From assembly GCF_000499845.2 (NCBI RefSeq), contig NC_023750.2:2371913-2435912 (forward strand): 64,000 nt of DNA. The letters run 5' to 3'. The notes under the pieces are model-generated. The model saw nothing but the letters and a program-made list of their open reading frames with translations. It was not told the origin of the DNA and ran no database searches. Of the stretch, positions 42,865-54,990 are shown piece after piece. The DNA comes from Phaseolus vulgaris. Its lineage: Eukaryota; Streptophyta; Magnoliopsida; Fabales; Fabaceae. A program made the position numbers and the translations under genes. Numbering within the stretch: position 1 is the first letter of the stretch; every line of letters begins with the position of its first letter.

Positions 42865-42952
42865 GGTTTACATACGGCCAAAAAATCATATGTAAAACAG
42901 TCATAGATATGAAAATCACTAACTAAAGAGGCAATTCATATTTTCTTATATG
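42865..42952. mobile_element. Right half of the split CACTA-ended MITE
   Basis: Reads GGTTTACATACGGCC, TCATATGTAAAAC and ends ATTTTCTTATATG, a decayed form of TTTTCTTGTAGTG. With 35153-35214 it would form a MITE of about 150 bp, like the one at 56211-56417. The right terminus is uncertain by a few bases. Confidence 0.5.
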
Positions 42953-45900
42953 ACGTTAACTAGGCCTAAGAAATGTATTACCAATCTCATAATCAAATAG
43001 ATATAACACTTAATAACTACACTTGATCATATTATTTAGGACATTTAATCTAAAATTTATTAAATTATAATTGAGATTAAATCCACTACCTTAAATGGAA
43101 TTTGCCTAATTGAGGAAAGGAAATGATCCTGCATCTTTTAGTTACACATGTTTTGTTACAATAACAATGAAAAACTACATAGTATAGAATATTAGTTTCG
43201 GAAGGTGCAAATAAGAGGGAGAAGTCCACATGCTTATATAACTTTTTTTATATTTATTTTGTATATGACTTGGAACAACTTCAATTACCTTTTTTGTAAT
43301 ATATATTTATTATTATTCATAAAAAATCAAATTTAATTCATTTACCTTTCTTAGTTAGTACTACTTTTTATAATATAGTAAAATAATATGTTTTAGTCTT
43401 TCAAAACATGGGCTTAGTCTCTAGAATTTTTTTATCTCTTCATCTTTAAATTTTAACAAAAAAAATGTGTATTTTTAATCTCTAATGAAATATTTCTCTC
43501 CTAAGTCTTATGATAATTTTAGCTACCAAACACATATGTTTTTTTATTAAACTAACTAAAACATTTTTTTTTTCTACACAGAACATGGTTTGGCCTAATA
43601 AAAGAATAAGAATACATGTTATCATCTTGATCACCACAAATATACCTTTTATGAAATTTTAAATGTAATTTAAATTGAATAACGTGGATAAGAAATTTTA
43701 CTATTTTTAAAATATTTAAATATATTAAATTTAAATTTAAATTTTTTATTTTTTATTTTTTAACTAAAGTAGTGCATAACAAACAAAAATTTTATTGTGT
43801 TTTTTCAAAGTGAAGATGTACTTCTTATACACAACTTTAGTTAAAAAAATAATTAAAATCTTGTTACTTATACATGACTTTAGTTTAAAATTAAAATAAC
43901 TAAAATTGTATCCGTCATACACAACTTCAATACAATATAAAAAAATTAATTAAATTAATGATATTTTTACCGTGTACGATTCCTATAAAAAAAAAGACAA
44001 AAACAAGTCGACTTTCTTATATATGATTTATATGTGACAGAGTTAAAGTTGTGTTTTATAAACACAATTACTTCAATACGAAATCGTGAATTCCAAACAA
44101 AATCTATCCATTGATGTAATTTTTATAAAATATGTCTATTATAGTAATTCTTTTTACAAAATTACACCATAATAATAAAAAAAAATATCCAAAAGATAAT
44201 GTACCAGTTGTCCAAGATTATTTTTTAATAATAAATTATTTTCAAATAAAATATATTGTGTTTCAAATATATAGTTTACCTGCAAAAAAAAAATTAAGAT
44301 TTATTTATTTTCAAGAATTTTGAATCCATATACCAAAAAATTTACAATTTAACCAATTCAATTAAACTTAGAATTTCATTGATAAAAAATAAATTGAAGG
44401 AAATGATATAACACTACTAGAAAAATTATTGAATAAAAACTAATTTTAGAGATAAAAATAATTAATTGCTATAATGACTAAATTAAATATTATTTAAGAG
44501 ATTTAAAAAAATATTGGATTGGTTTGAGTGATGGTACTTTGACTCGTTTGGATTCGTTTCCTAAGTTTCTTTTTTGCCGTGCTTCTGCTAATAGTTCTAA
44601 TTCAAGTACAAACAAAGACTAAGTCTATGGCTACATGTTGACAAGCTTTTACTTTTCAACTCTTTAAGCAACGAAGGAACCGTTATGTCTTTGAATAATA
44701 GTTTGTAAGCATATTTGTCATCTTCTCCAAAACCACTTCGACAATGCAAAAATATAAAAAGAAGAAAACTAACTTTTATATAAATTCAAATTTACTTATA
44801 TATAAATTAATTTCTAAACAATTCCTTACAATTTTTCCAAATTTTTACTTTTAATTCGTGCATAGCTAAATTTAACTTATAAAAATTTTGTTGCATTTTT
44901 CTTTTGTCCTTTTTTCTTTAAAAAGTTTTATAAAATATTTGTCAAAATCAATGAAATACTATAAAAAAATATTAAATAAAAATTAATTTTAAAAACATAA
45001 AACAATTAATTGTTATATTAACTATTCTAGATATCTTGATAATTAGTCTTGTAGAAGTAAATTTGCGTTTCACATTAAGAAAAATAGCAATGGAAAAAAA
45101 CTCATAAATTTATTGTAAAGTTTTAAATTAAAAATAATATCTTAATATTTTATATATAATTCTTATAGCTTAATATTATGTTTAAATAGTTGTTAAAGAT
45201 ACTATGGCAATTAATAATTTCATGTATGTATTAAATTATACATGTTACAATCACATTTTGCTGTATTTACGGACATCAAAATTTTGTTGAATTCCTTTGG
45301 AATAGATTTTAACACCTTTGTGAACAATTATATGTTATTATGGCATAACGTTTGGGTAAAGTTACTCATGGTCAAACTATAGTTCACTACAAATTTCTTC
45401 TTTTGGTGTTGACCTTCTTCAAATTTTGTTTGGTGTTGACCTTCGTCAACTTTTATAGATGAGATAGTCATTATATGTATATATTAATTAATTTTAAAGA
45501 TAAAAATAATTAATTACAATATTAACTAAATTAGATATTATTTTATAAATTAAAAAATTATTAATATTAAAAATAATTTTTATTATTATAAACTAGTTTC
45601 TAATTTAGTACTTAATAGCTATCAAAATTTTAACTACTAACTACTTTATATTTTAAATTAATTTAGAATCTAAAGTGATTAATAGTTAAAATTTTGAAAA
45701 TTAAAGTTAGATATCAATTTAGAAATTAGTTAAGGATAACTACTTTAAATACCATAGTGTTTTAGTTTATAAAATAATATATAACTTCGTTAATATAGTA
45801 ACTAATTATTTTTTGTTTATAAAATTAGTTATTATTTAATGATTTTCATATAGTGATATGAATCAATACCATTGTTAAAATTAAAATTAAATTTAAAAAA

Positions 45901-46580
45901 GTAAAATTTAGATATTGATTTATATATAAATAATATATATATGTTGTGTATTAATATTTTAATATTAAAGTAGTATAAATATTCTATTTCTATATTATAC
46001 TATTTTTTTTAATAAGTATGTAATTAAAAATATTTGTATTTATTATTTATAAATATCTATAAACATATTGGTTTTTGTATTTTTATTAGGTTTTTTACTG
46101 AATAGGTGTAATTTGTTTTCCAAATAATTAAAATGGAATCCATTTTTCATAAATTATAAATTAGGACTTAGAGGTCTTAACGTGAGATGACTTTACTAAA
46201 GAATTCATATCAATGTAGTACGATTTCTGATATGTTAAGGTGAAACTGAAGTCGTGTCATGTTGGTACGAATTCAATTAGCAAAATAAAAAATAAAAATA
46301 CTAAAGTCATCTCTCTCTTTACTTAGTTTCCTTGTTTTTTAATCATCAATAAAAAATATGTTACTTATAAGAAAACATTTGGAGTATTCCAAACCTCTTA
46401 CACACCTACACCAAGGATACACAAAACAAAACACAACAAGAATTGTGTGTAGCCTCTTTGACAAAAAGATGGGAAACTTAATGAAACAAAACAATAAGAC
46501 ATACACACAAAAGAAAATTTTACATTGACAACATAAATACCATTGTGTATTAGTTCCTCTCTCCCTCCCTCTTGGTCCCT
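42953..46580. other. AT-rich stretch with MITE relicts, no gene
   Basis: 44413-44515 begins CACTACTAGAAAAATT and follows the hairpin MITE wording before it is interrupted. 45455-45855 is another relict ending TTTTCATATAGTG. 43750-44100 repeats AACTTTAGTT- and TTATACATGACTTTAG-type words like those at 2030-2600. Otherwise there is nothing coding. Confidence 0.45.
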
Positions 46581-47110
46581 TTGTGATGTGGTTATTCTTA
46601 TTAGGAGTTGAAAGATTTATTAACTCTTAACCAAACAACTTGTTCTTACCGAAAATGAATTAGGAGAGTTCTGAAGTGGAAAATAAAAGACTTCTTTGTA
46701 GATAGAGCTTTGTGGTGTTGATCGATCACAAGGAGAGAAGGGAGGTTCACGTGCAAAAGATTACCCGACGCTCATATAAGTAAGAATATAGAATATTTGT
46801 GAGTATTATAAGAGAATATGAAGAGTTTAGTGTCAATGAGTTCAATTCCCACAGAAAGTGTCAATGTATGAATCTAAGGCACCTTTTAAGGATAAAATCA
46901 TGACGGAACTCCTAACTCCAAAGCGGACAATACATAAAATTCAGTGATTGACCCTAACGATGTTATGTCAACGAACTTAAGATCGGAACATAACTTAACC
47001 AAGTATTTGATGAAATTTATATCCGAACATAAAGAACTAAAATAAAATGAAATGGATAAAGTAAGAAATAAAAGGACATGTCACCATTAAATACTTAAAG
47101 GTAAACTACA
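46581..47110 (-). repeat. LTR-like fragment, ends not defined
   Basis: GGTTCACGTGCAAAAGATTA and the following CCCGACGCTCATATAAG (46744-46780) match, in reverse complement, the conserved LTR motif seen at 35610, 5016 and 22098. The following GAGTATTATAAGAG also fits the equivalent zone. Boundaries and target duplication could not be found. Confidence 0.4.
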
Positions 47111-47157
47111 TTTTATACTTACTTCTTGAACTTCAAGATAAGAATTCAAATTAAAAT

Positions 47158-48214
47158 TGTTGAACAAGTGTTTTGATGTCTCCAAATCTATATGGATTGC
47201 TTGTAGCTTGTGTGAGTTCTGAGTCGTTTGAATTTGTAAATTCACTCTTCGTTAGGATTCAAAGTTGGTTTAAATCAAATCCTTTTGAAAAAGAGTGTTT
47301 TACAAAGAAGTGGAAAAACAACCAGTTATTTTATCGTTTCAATCAGTTGTTTGACACTTAGTGTTTTTGAAACAGATTTTGACCCAGCTTGAAATTGGTT
47401 GACTTTGTTGTCAAGCCAATTCAATTGGTTGTTTCGACAATTCAATCGATTATTTTTTGAAAATTCTTAACAAAATTTGTTAAGTTTGGCAAATCTATTT
47501 TAATTGATTCAAAACTGATTTGGCTCCTTCATTAATTGTTTTTAACTGCCTTTTGGAGTTTAAATAGTTAGTTTTACACTCCTAGTAGTAATCATATGAG
47601 ATTAATCTTTTGAAATCAGTTTTCTCTGAGATTTATATCAAGCTTTGATTGAACTTATCTAAGAGTGGAATAGGATTGTTGTGTAATCTTTTGTAATTCA
47701 ATCTGTATCAGGTGTGATTATTCCTTATTCTCTCTTAATCTGTATTTCTGCAAAGAACTGTATTTCAAAGAGTCAGAGGTTGTTCTTATCTTGTCGTGTG
47801 TTGTATTGCCAAAGAAAGTTCGTGTTCTTGAGGGGTTCAAGATCACTTCTTTGGTGTGTGTGGTTTGTAATCTGTGGTTGATTGCATGGTGGTATACCCA
47901 GTGGTTTCTGGGAACTGGATGTAGCTCTTGGTTTAAGAGTGAACCAGTATAAATCTTTTTGTGTGATTTTCTCTTTCCCTAATCTCAATTATATCTGTTT
48001 TAAGTTGTTTTTGTAAACTGCTGATAAAAACAATCGGTTGAATAGCATAAACAACCGGTTGATTTTCTGGAAATCAACTAAAATAGTTTTCTAACTTGAG
48101 CATTTTCATTCTTTTGGTTTTGATTCTTCATTGGCTTTCTCCATACCTTCAAAGTTTGTGAAAAAAGTTTAAAAACAATTTACCCCCTCTTATTTTAGGC
48201 CTACAATTCTAACA
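47158..48214 (+). mobile_element. Solo LTR of a Ty1/copia (Sirevirus-like) element
   Basis: 1057 bp beginning TGTTGAACAAGTGTTTTGAT and ending CTACAATTCTAACA, flanked by perfect AAAAT duplications (47153-47157 and 48215-48219). The start and the pre-terminal TTACCCCCTCTTA block are typical of Sirevirus-type copia LTRs. It carries several near-palindromes such as CAACCGGTTG (48051-48060) and AATCGGTTG. No internal domain remains, so it is a product of LTR-LTR recombination. Confidence 0.8.
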
Positions 48215-48410
48215 AAAATTACGAAAGTCTCAAAATATTTAACTTTTACAAAAGAAACTAATTTCATATATCTCAAATGTGTTTCTTTTTACAAAGGAGG
48301 AATATTTACATTTATAGGATTAAAAATTGTTTAAGAAGCTTATGTAAAGTGTGGAAGATACCTAATTGGGTTGAACCTAAGTCTTATGCAAAAATGTTAA
48401 GTAACTAAGG

Positions 48411-49422
48411 CTTATGCTTTTAAATCCCATACAATGCATGTTGGGTGTACGCTGATTATTTATGGCAGAAAAGGTGGTTGTTGAAGGTTTTTTCAAGCCA
48501 AAACTAAATGAAGCAGGGTATCCAAGTGGGTTTGTGATAGGGAGAAACCACAATTGAATGGGGTTCGCTGGTCATGTTGGGTGTTCTATGTGGGCTTTGA
48601 TGTTGCGTGCATGGTGTTCTTACTGGGACGAGCAGGGGAATCTGGTTAGCATGCTCCTTTATCAGTCTTGGTTGGTTGACTACACTTTTTTGTCAAGTCC
48701 CTAAGAAATGGGGATGGTTGGGACCTTTTTTATTTTGTTATCCTATACTGGTCTGGCTAGGTTTCTTTGGTGGATTAGGGGATTAGAAACGTGGCTTTGG
48801 CCTTCACAAGATGTGTACGTCTTTGGTAACAGGCTTACTATTGAAGTTAATTTTTCTTGCGGGAATTGTTGTGGTTGGAGGAAGTATAAAATATGGAATG
48901 CTTGGCTAGGAAGTATCATGAAAAGTGAAGACTTAGGTTGAACTTTTCATAAGCGGGTAGAGCAAGAAGGTGGGACTGGCTGCATTGATGGAGCCCATGT
49001 TAGTGCAGTGCCACTCCAATACCGAACCAGCCAAGACACTTTGTTGAAGCTGGAAAGGCTTTTAGAACAGTAGGCTTGTTACTGCTGAAGCATTGGGAAG
49101 GTGCTGAGGTGTAGGGATTTGGGTGATGTTTGGGAAGGATGGATTGTGCAAGCTGCTTGTACAGCTCTTCATGAGAGCCGGTTCTGTTTTTGAGGGGCCA
49201 ATCTTTTTTCTGCTATATTGGACAAATGGTCTCTGGTTTATGCTTGCTATTATGAATCCAAACTGAGGAAAACACTGCTTACCTTGTTGTTAATCTGGGT
49301 GTATTGTTTTTATTTTCTGTTTTATGTGTTTTTTAGACCTGTTGTTGTTAGTTTTGTATAAGGGTTGGGACACCCCTGAAGTGTCTCCTTTAATTTATTT
49401 AATTCTTTGCTGATAAAAAAAA
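48411..49422 (+). mobile_element. 5'-truncated LINE copy
   Basis: The last about 65 bases (GTATAAGGGTTGGGACACCC, hairpin, TTTGCTGATAAAAAAAAAA) match the end of the full LINE at 15128-15200. An 8-base direct repeat AACTAAGG at 48403-48410 and 49423-49430 brackets the segment and is the probable target duplication. The body is non-coding 3' untranslated sequence of a related but different subfamily; the open frame at 48708-48941 has no recognised similarity. Confidence 0.65.
49367..49387 (+). other. 3' hairpin of the truncated LINE
   Basis: GGGACAC pairs with GTGTCTC around CCCTGAA. Compared with the copy at 15142 one A is G; the pair becomes G-U and the stem is retained. Confidence 0.7.
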
Positions 49423-49430
49423 AACTAAGG

Positions 49431-50243
49431 TAAGGAATTGCAACTTTCTTGTCCAAGTAATCATGAAGAGAAGGGAGTTATAACTTTCTTAATCAAATGT
49501 CATCAATTATCTCTAATTATTAAGTATATTAAATTTAACTTATGAAACTTAAAGAAAATTAAAAAAAAAATTAAAGAATTTTTTTAGTTCCAACCTGTTT
49601 TAAAATAATGAAGACTTTTAATTTTAGAAAAGAGATTTTCAAAATTAATTTTATGCATTTTAATCTTCTTCTTTATTTTTTTTATTTTTGCCTTTATCAT
49701 CTCCCCTTGAATTTTCATATTGTTTATCTTTTTTTTTTTTTTTTATCAAATCTTCTAATATGGTTTATGTTCTTTTGAGATCGTTCACACATTCACAATT
49801 ACGTCACTTCTTCAGTGTCTGCTAGTGAATTTATTGTGCTTAAGAAAATTACCCAATGAAATTCTATAATAATTAAATTATTTTTTAATTACTTGAAAAT
49901 ATCACTAATTTTGTATTTCTTTGCTAGTTGTTACATAAAATAAATTAATTGATTATTTTAGCCATAATAGAAAAGACATGTACCTGCTTCATACAATATA
50001 ATTATCCTTCATAATCAAGCAGCTCGATCTTTATTTTATTAAAACAATAGTACTAAATTGTCTTGTCTTCGCAACAAATGATGCTTAAACTGTCTTATTG
50101 TTCATTACCAATCTAATCCATTCTATAGTTTCAAGGTTCTTACTTCTATTTTTGGAGAATAGTTGTGTTCTTTTTAATCAATTTCAAGACTATTCAAGAT
50201 TTAAAAGTCAATAGAAGTCAACTTTCATTCATAAGAAAATTAC

Positions 50244-50282
<39 letters not shown>

Positions 50283-52023
50283 ATGTTAATATATATAATT
50301 TTAAAACAAAATTATAGAATTTAATTTATAATTTTTTATTAATAATAAAAATTACTTTATATACGATAATTTTTTAGTTTATAAAAATAATATTTAATTT
50401 AATTAATATATTAACTAATTTTTTTTTTCTAAATTTACTTTATATATAATAATTCTTTTATAGTGGATAAACATATGAGATGTATAAAAGTAGTAAAACT
50501 ATATCATTAAGATGCTTGAAAGACTCTCTATTAACACAGTGAGATCATGGGACTAAAACCATATATATTTTATATTTGGAAAACTTAATCCATATGCAAT
50601 TGAAAGTTGAAGGATTAAAATCACATGAGTAAACAAAGTTGAAATTAATAAAAACAAAATAGAAATAGTGAGATATAATGAACGTGACACTGGATGAACT
50701 ATTCTGAAAACCCTCTTCTAAATTTATATTTATGCATTATTATGGATTATAATATATCTTCATGAGTGTGTTGGAAACAAGCATCTTTTTAATTATTTGT
50801 GGTGACAGAATACACACGAATAATTAATGTTCTCTTGAAGGAATATCCCTTTTTTTTTTTTATCAATTTTGGACTTAAAATATTGACCACTGTGTTACCC
50901 TCTTAAAAGGGAGGAAGCATGCAATATGAAGAAATAATAATGTGGGTAGGGTCGTTATCTTAATTAATTAAATAGAAGTTATAATTGATTTAATAAAACA
51001 ATAGAAAGACAAATTTAGGTGCAACTAGAACTTTTTTTAAGAGAAACTGGAACTTTATTATAACGCAACTTTGCCTCTGATAGGGTTACTTTTAGTAAAC
51101 GTTACCAGAATATAGCATGCCATGCAAAAAGACAACTTTTTAACACAAGTATTCCAAGAACAAGAATTGACCAACTTCTTAATTAATATTCTTAACTTCT
51201 CATGCTCATAATTAATAATTCACTCAAACGTGTTCATTTTTACACTCAAAGTTTGTTTGGATAAACTTTTTGGGAGTTCAAAAAATAAATTTCTTATACA
51301 CTAAAATTAACTTATAGATAAATATAAAATATTTAAATATTTATATAAAAAACTTTTATACATCATATCAGGTATAAATTAGTTTTAACTTATGGAGGTT
51401 TTTTTTTATTTTTTTTTAAATATTTGGGAAGAATTTTATTAAAAATATACCATTTAGATATCCATGGTGGCTGTTTTAGAAAATATATTTATTATTGTAT
51501 CTTGTGAGTATAAGAATATATAATGATATTACAAGTGAATAATTATAAAAGAAACTATTTATCATTTGAGTCATTATCACATCTTCAAGTTATTATTCTG
51601 CAGGAAGAAGATGTCAGATTTGCACTAAAAGAGTGATACTGATGAGGAGGGTGACTAAGTGAAAAGTTTAGCACAAATTGTGGCATCTTCTCTTTAAATA
51701 AATAAAACTATTATTCTTTTTTATATAAGGAAAATATTCTTTAAAATTCTTATATTTTATTTTCTTTAGATAGGTTGCAGAAAAGATGTATCATTTGTTC
51801 AAATACACTTGATATGATTACATTTGAAGAACTTGAAGAAGAAAATATGAATTTTTTTCTTACATATTGAACCTAGGCCATAAACTTGTCTTCTTTTGTC
51901 CATTCCACCGAAAATATTATAGAAAATGTTATTATTAGATGGACGAATAAACACATCATCATTTGATATGTATTGTGATGAGTCTCAATCAAAAATACAT
52001 TTTTTATAGACATCCTGAAAATT
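49431..52023. other. AT-rich stretch without a gene
   Basis: Contains a TA microsatellite at 50246-50276 and a degenerate MITE-like section at 50280-50465. No coding region is seen. Confidence 0.5.
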
Positions 52024-52195
52024 CACTACAAGAAAATGATGGATTTGCGTGGGCCAGAAACGGATGCAAAACTTGAAAAACGGACGCTTATGCGTCCGTT
52101 TTGCGTTCGCTAAGCATCCCACGAAAAAACCCTGGAAGCAAATCGAAATTAGCGTGGGCCAACAAATTAATATTCCAAGGAAACTGCAACAACCA

Positions 52196-52249
52196 GAATT
52201 TGAACTCAAGTCCTTCCAGTAACCCAGGAAGGCATTAACCACTAAACCA
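52196..52249 (-). repeat. tRNA-like block inside the CACTA-ended element
   Basis: On the minus strand TGGTTTAGTGG (52249-52239) fits an A box and AGTTCAAATTC (52206-52196) matches the B box at 8 of 11 positions, separated by 32 bases. Between them CCTTCC and GGAAGG can form an anticodon-type stem. Acceptor stem pairing is absent, so it is a tRNA relic or SINE head, not a working tRNA gene. Confidence 0.55.
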
Positions 52250-52894
52250 AACAAATTCTTTGGTTATATTATCATTTTTATTATACTTATTATTAATATA
52301 ATTTATACATATTAATATAATTATTATTAATAATAATAAAATAAATTATACTCATATTATTAAATTATTATTAATATTATTATTAACATTATTATTAATA
52401 ATATTATTAACATTATAATTAATATTATAATTAACATTATTATTAATATTATTATAAATATTATTAATATTATTATACATATTATACATATTATTAATAT
52501 TATTAGTATTAATATTAATATTTAATAAATTTAATATTATTATCATCAATTTAATAAATTTAATTTAACTAATTTATATCATAATTTCAAAAATAAAATA
52601 GTTATGACAATATATAAATAAAATAAATTTAAAATAAATAATATTTAAAATAAACAAATATTTTATATAACATTTAAATAATTTAAATATATATTTTATT
52701 TTAGTCAATTAATTTTAAATCAAACGCTTATTTAATTTAATAAATCTAATTTAATTAATTTATATTCAAAATTGATAAATTAAATAATTTATTATAACAT
52801 TAAAGAAATAATTCTAAAATAAATATAATAAAGAATTCAAAATTAAAATATTTATTATACATTAAAAATATTTAAATTTTAAAATTCTAAACAT

Positions 52895-53060
52895 GCGTGG
52901 GCTATAGCGGACGCATATGTGTGGGCTATAGCGGACGCATATGCGTGGGCTATAGCGGACGCATATGCGTGGGTTCTGTGGGCAACGCAAAACGGACGCA
53001 TATGCGTGGGCCGCGGCCGACGCAAAACCGACGCCTATGCGTGGGCCGCGGCCGACGCAA
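52895..53060. repeat. 24-bp GC-rich tandem repeats
   Basis: GCGTGGGCTATAGCGG plus ACGCATAT occurs at 52895, 52919 (one change) and 52943. Longer variants follow with GGGCCGCGGCCGACGCAAAA twice. The GC-rich block sits beside a nearly pure A/T block. Confidence 0.85.
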
Positions 53061-53219
53061 AATTTTTTTTAAAAAAAAAAAATTTAAATCAATATATGCG
53101 TCCATTTTGCGTCCAATGTACATCTTGCGTGGGCTTTTACTCATTTTGGCCGACGAGAGTAGCGTCCGCAAATGGCCCACGCAAAAATTTGGAAGCTAAA
53201 TCAAGTTTTTCTTGTAGTG

Positions 53220-54741
53220 ATTTAAAATTGAGATTCAATACTAAATAAGGCATAACTTTGCATATGAAATAATGAATTAAAAGTTTTAAGTGGTATAAAA
53301 ATTATCTAACTTACAACAATTTCACATGCCTCAAAGGGCACCTATGCATTGATTTTAGGAGTTCTATGGTCTTCTGAAAAAGATCCCAACATGTTGGAGT
53401 GTTTTCCACCTTTTCTTCCTAAAATAAAATAAATATAAGTTAGTTGTTTTAGTAAATAGAATAAAAAAAAAGAATAAATTGTATTACAAAATAAGTTTTA
53501 AAATGCTCTGATGTAGGGATTGATCTCCTATATGCAATGAACTTGAAAGAATTTCTATTATGGGTACTAAGTTTTTTATTGCTGATAAAAAAAAAAGTTA
53601 TTCCGTTTTTTATTATAATTGTTTCCTCATTGCAATAGGAATTAAAGACCCCAAATAAGCATCACATTGAACTTTATGCATGGCATTTGAAAGGCCTTAA
53701 AAATACTTTATGTTCATATATTCTTCTAATTTGTGTGTCATGTGCAAGCAACCACATGTATTTCTTTACACTAAAAATATTCAATATTATTAACATGTGT
53801 ATAACATTATTACGTAATTATCATAGAAAAAAGTTAATAAAAATATGATCATACTCAGAATTATTAAAATCATATATTCACCACATCTAAGTCTAAGATT
53901 TTTATCTCTTTGTAAGTCTCATAACTTTCTTTGAGTTTCCCTTTTATTATCAAAGAAATATTACTTGTGCACTAAATAGGGGATCAAACCTATAAAATAA
54001 GATAAGAAAAACAAGTGATACAATATATGATGTGGATATGGTAGTTGTATATAATAGGTATATGAGAAATGAATATGTATAGAAATTGTATGTAATGAGG
54101 TTGTTGATTCATGAATATGGAATATGTAGTAGGGGTAGGGGGTGTGCTACCTTTGTGTTTACTATTTCCCTTGACCCTACTTATAACTCTCCCTCTATTT
54201 GTCATATTATTCTTTTTCATCTAGATGTTAATAAAAATCATTATCATATGTAAAGTAGTTCTTTCCGACTTGTTGGCCAAATGCATAACTTCTACTTATT
54301 TTAATTTTAACATTGATATACATATTTTTCCTAGTGTCATTACAACTTGAATCCAACCCATCACACTTTAACATGACAATTGTGTCTCTTCATTCGAAAA
54401 TTATTTCGTACTTTCATGTCAACACATTTATTCAAATTGAAAGCGTAATCATCTAATAGCTTAAGATTCATAACGAATTGACCAAAAAATTATCCTTTAT
54501 CTTTTGGAAAAAACATATTGTGCCTTCGACTTAACAACATTGTCATTCTTACAAAGTTTTAACTCCAAACCCTTGCAACTACAATGTGCTCCCAAATCTT
54601 TTTTAGATTTCATTGTATCCTTGTCTTTCATTTAGTTTCCATTAATGTGTATAAAATATTGAGAAACAAATTTCTTTTATCGTGTATGATATCAATATTA
54701 TGTGACAGAAGAAAATTCAGCTGGACACACAATTCAACATA
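53220..54741. other. AT-rich stretch without a gene
   Basis: I see no gene. 54700-54830 contains a duplicated phrase ACACACAATTCAACA at 54725 and 54806. Confidence 0.45.
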
Positions 54742-54990
54742 ATGAAAGGAAGGTCTTCATCTTCAAGACGAAGGCAAGAAGGTGGACTAAACTTTCCCAA
54801 CCCGACACACAATTCAACAACAACATAGATAGAGAGTTATATGGTAATGTATATCACAAGAGGAGCATATGAGTTCTAGAAGAACTTTTTTCGTGGAGTC
54901 TTCTTCCACTATGATGCATTGACCATCAATGTATACCTTGAAACAATTGAGTACCTATCTAGGTGCGTATTAGAGTACAATAGATGATTG
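54742..54990 (+). pseudogene. Decayed coding remnant, possibly plant-transposon protein
   Basis: One frame starting at the ATG at 54742 reads MKGRSSSSRRRQEGG, then has three internal stops with protein-like sequence between them, including FFRGVFFHYDALTINVYLE. The INxYL word recalls the N-terminal region of 'putative plant transposon protein' ORFs, but the match is short and I am unsure. Nothing else of the gene is recognisable. It is not functional. Confidence 0.3.

Larger units (their letters stand above)
52024..53219. mobile_element. 1.2-kb CACTA-ended non-coding element
   Basis: Perfect 13-bp inverted ends CACTACAAGAAAA and TTTTCTTGTAGTG, flanked by the triplet ATT on both sides (52021-52023, 53220-53222), as in CACTA elements. 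Inside, the outer parts are inverted copies of GCGTGGGCC/GGCCCACGC and GGACGCA words. A tRNA-like block lies at 52196-52249, a 600-bp nearly pure A/T middle (52260-52880) follows, then 24-bp tandem repeats. No transposase is present, so it must move in trans if at all. Confidence 0.88.

Noticed and set aside
52196..52249. Functional tRNA gene on the minus strand
   Set aside because: Promoter-like boxes and one arm are present, but no acceptor stem pairs and the B box has three mismatches.
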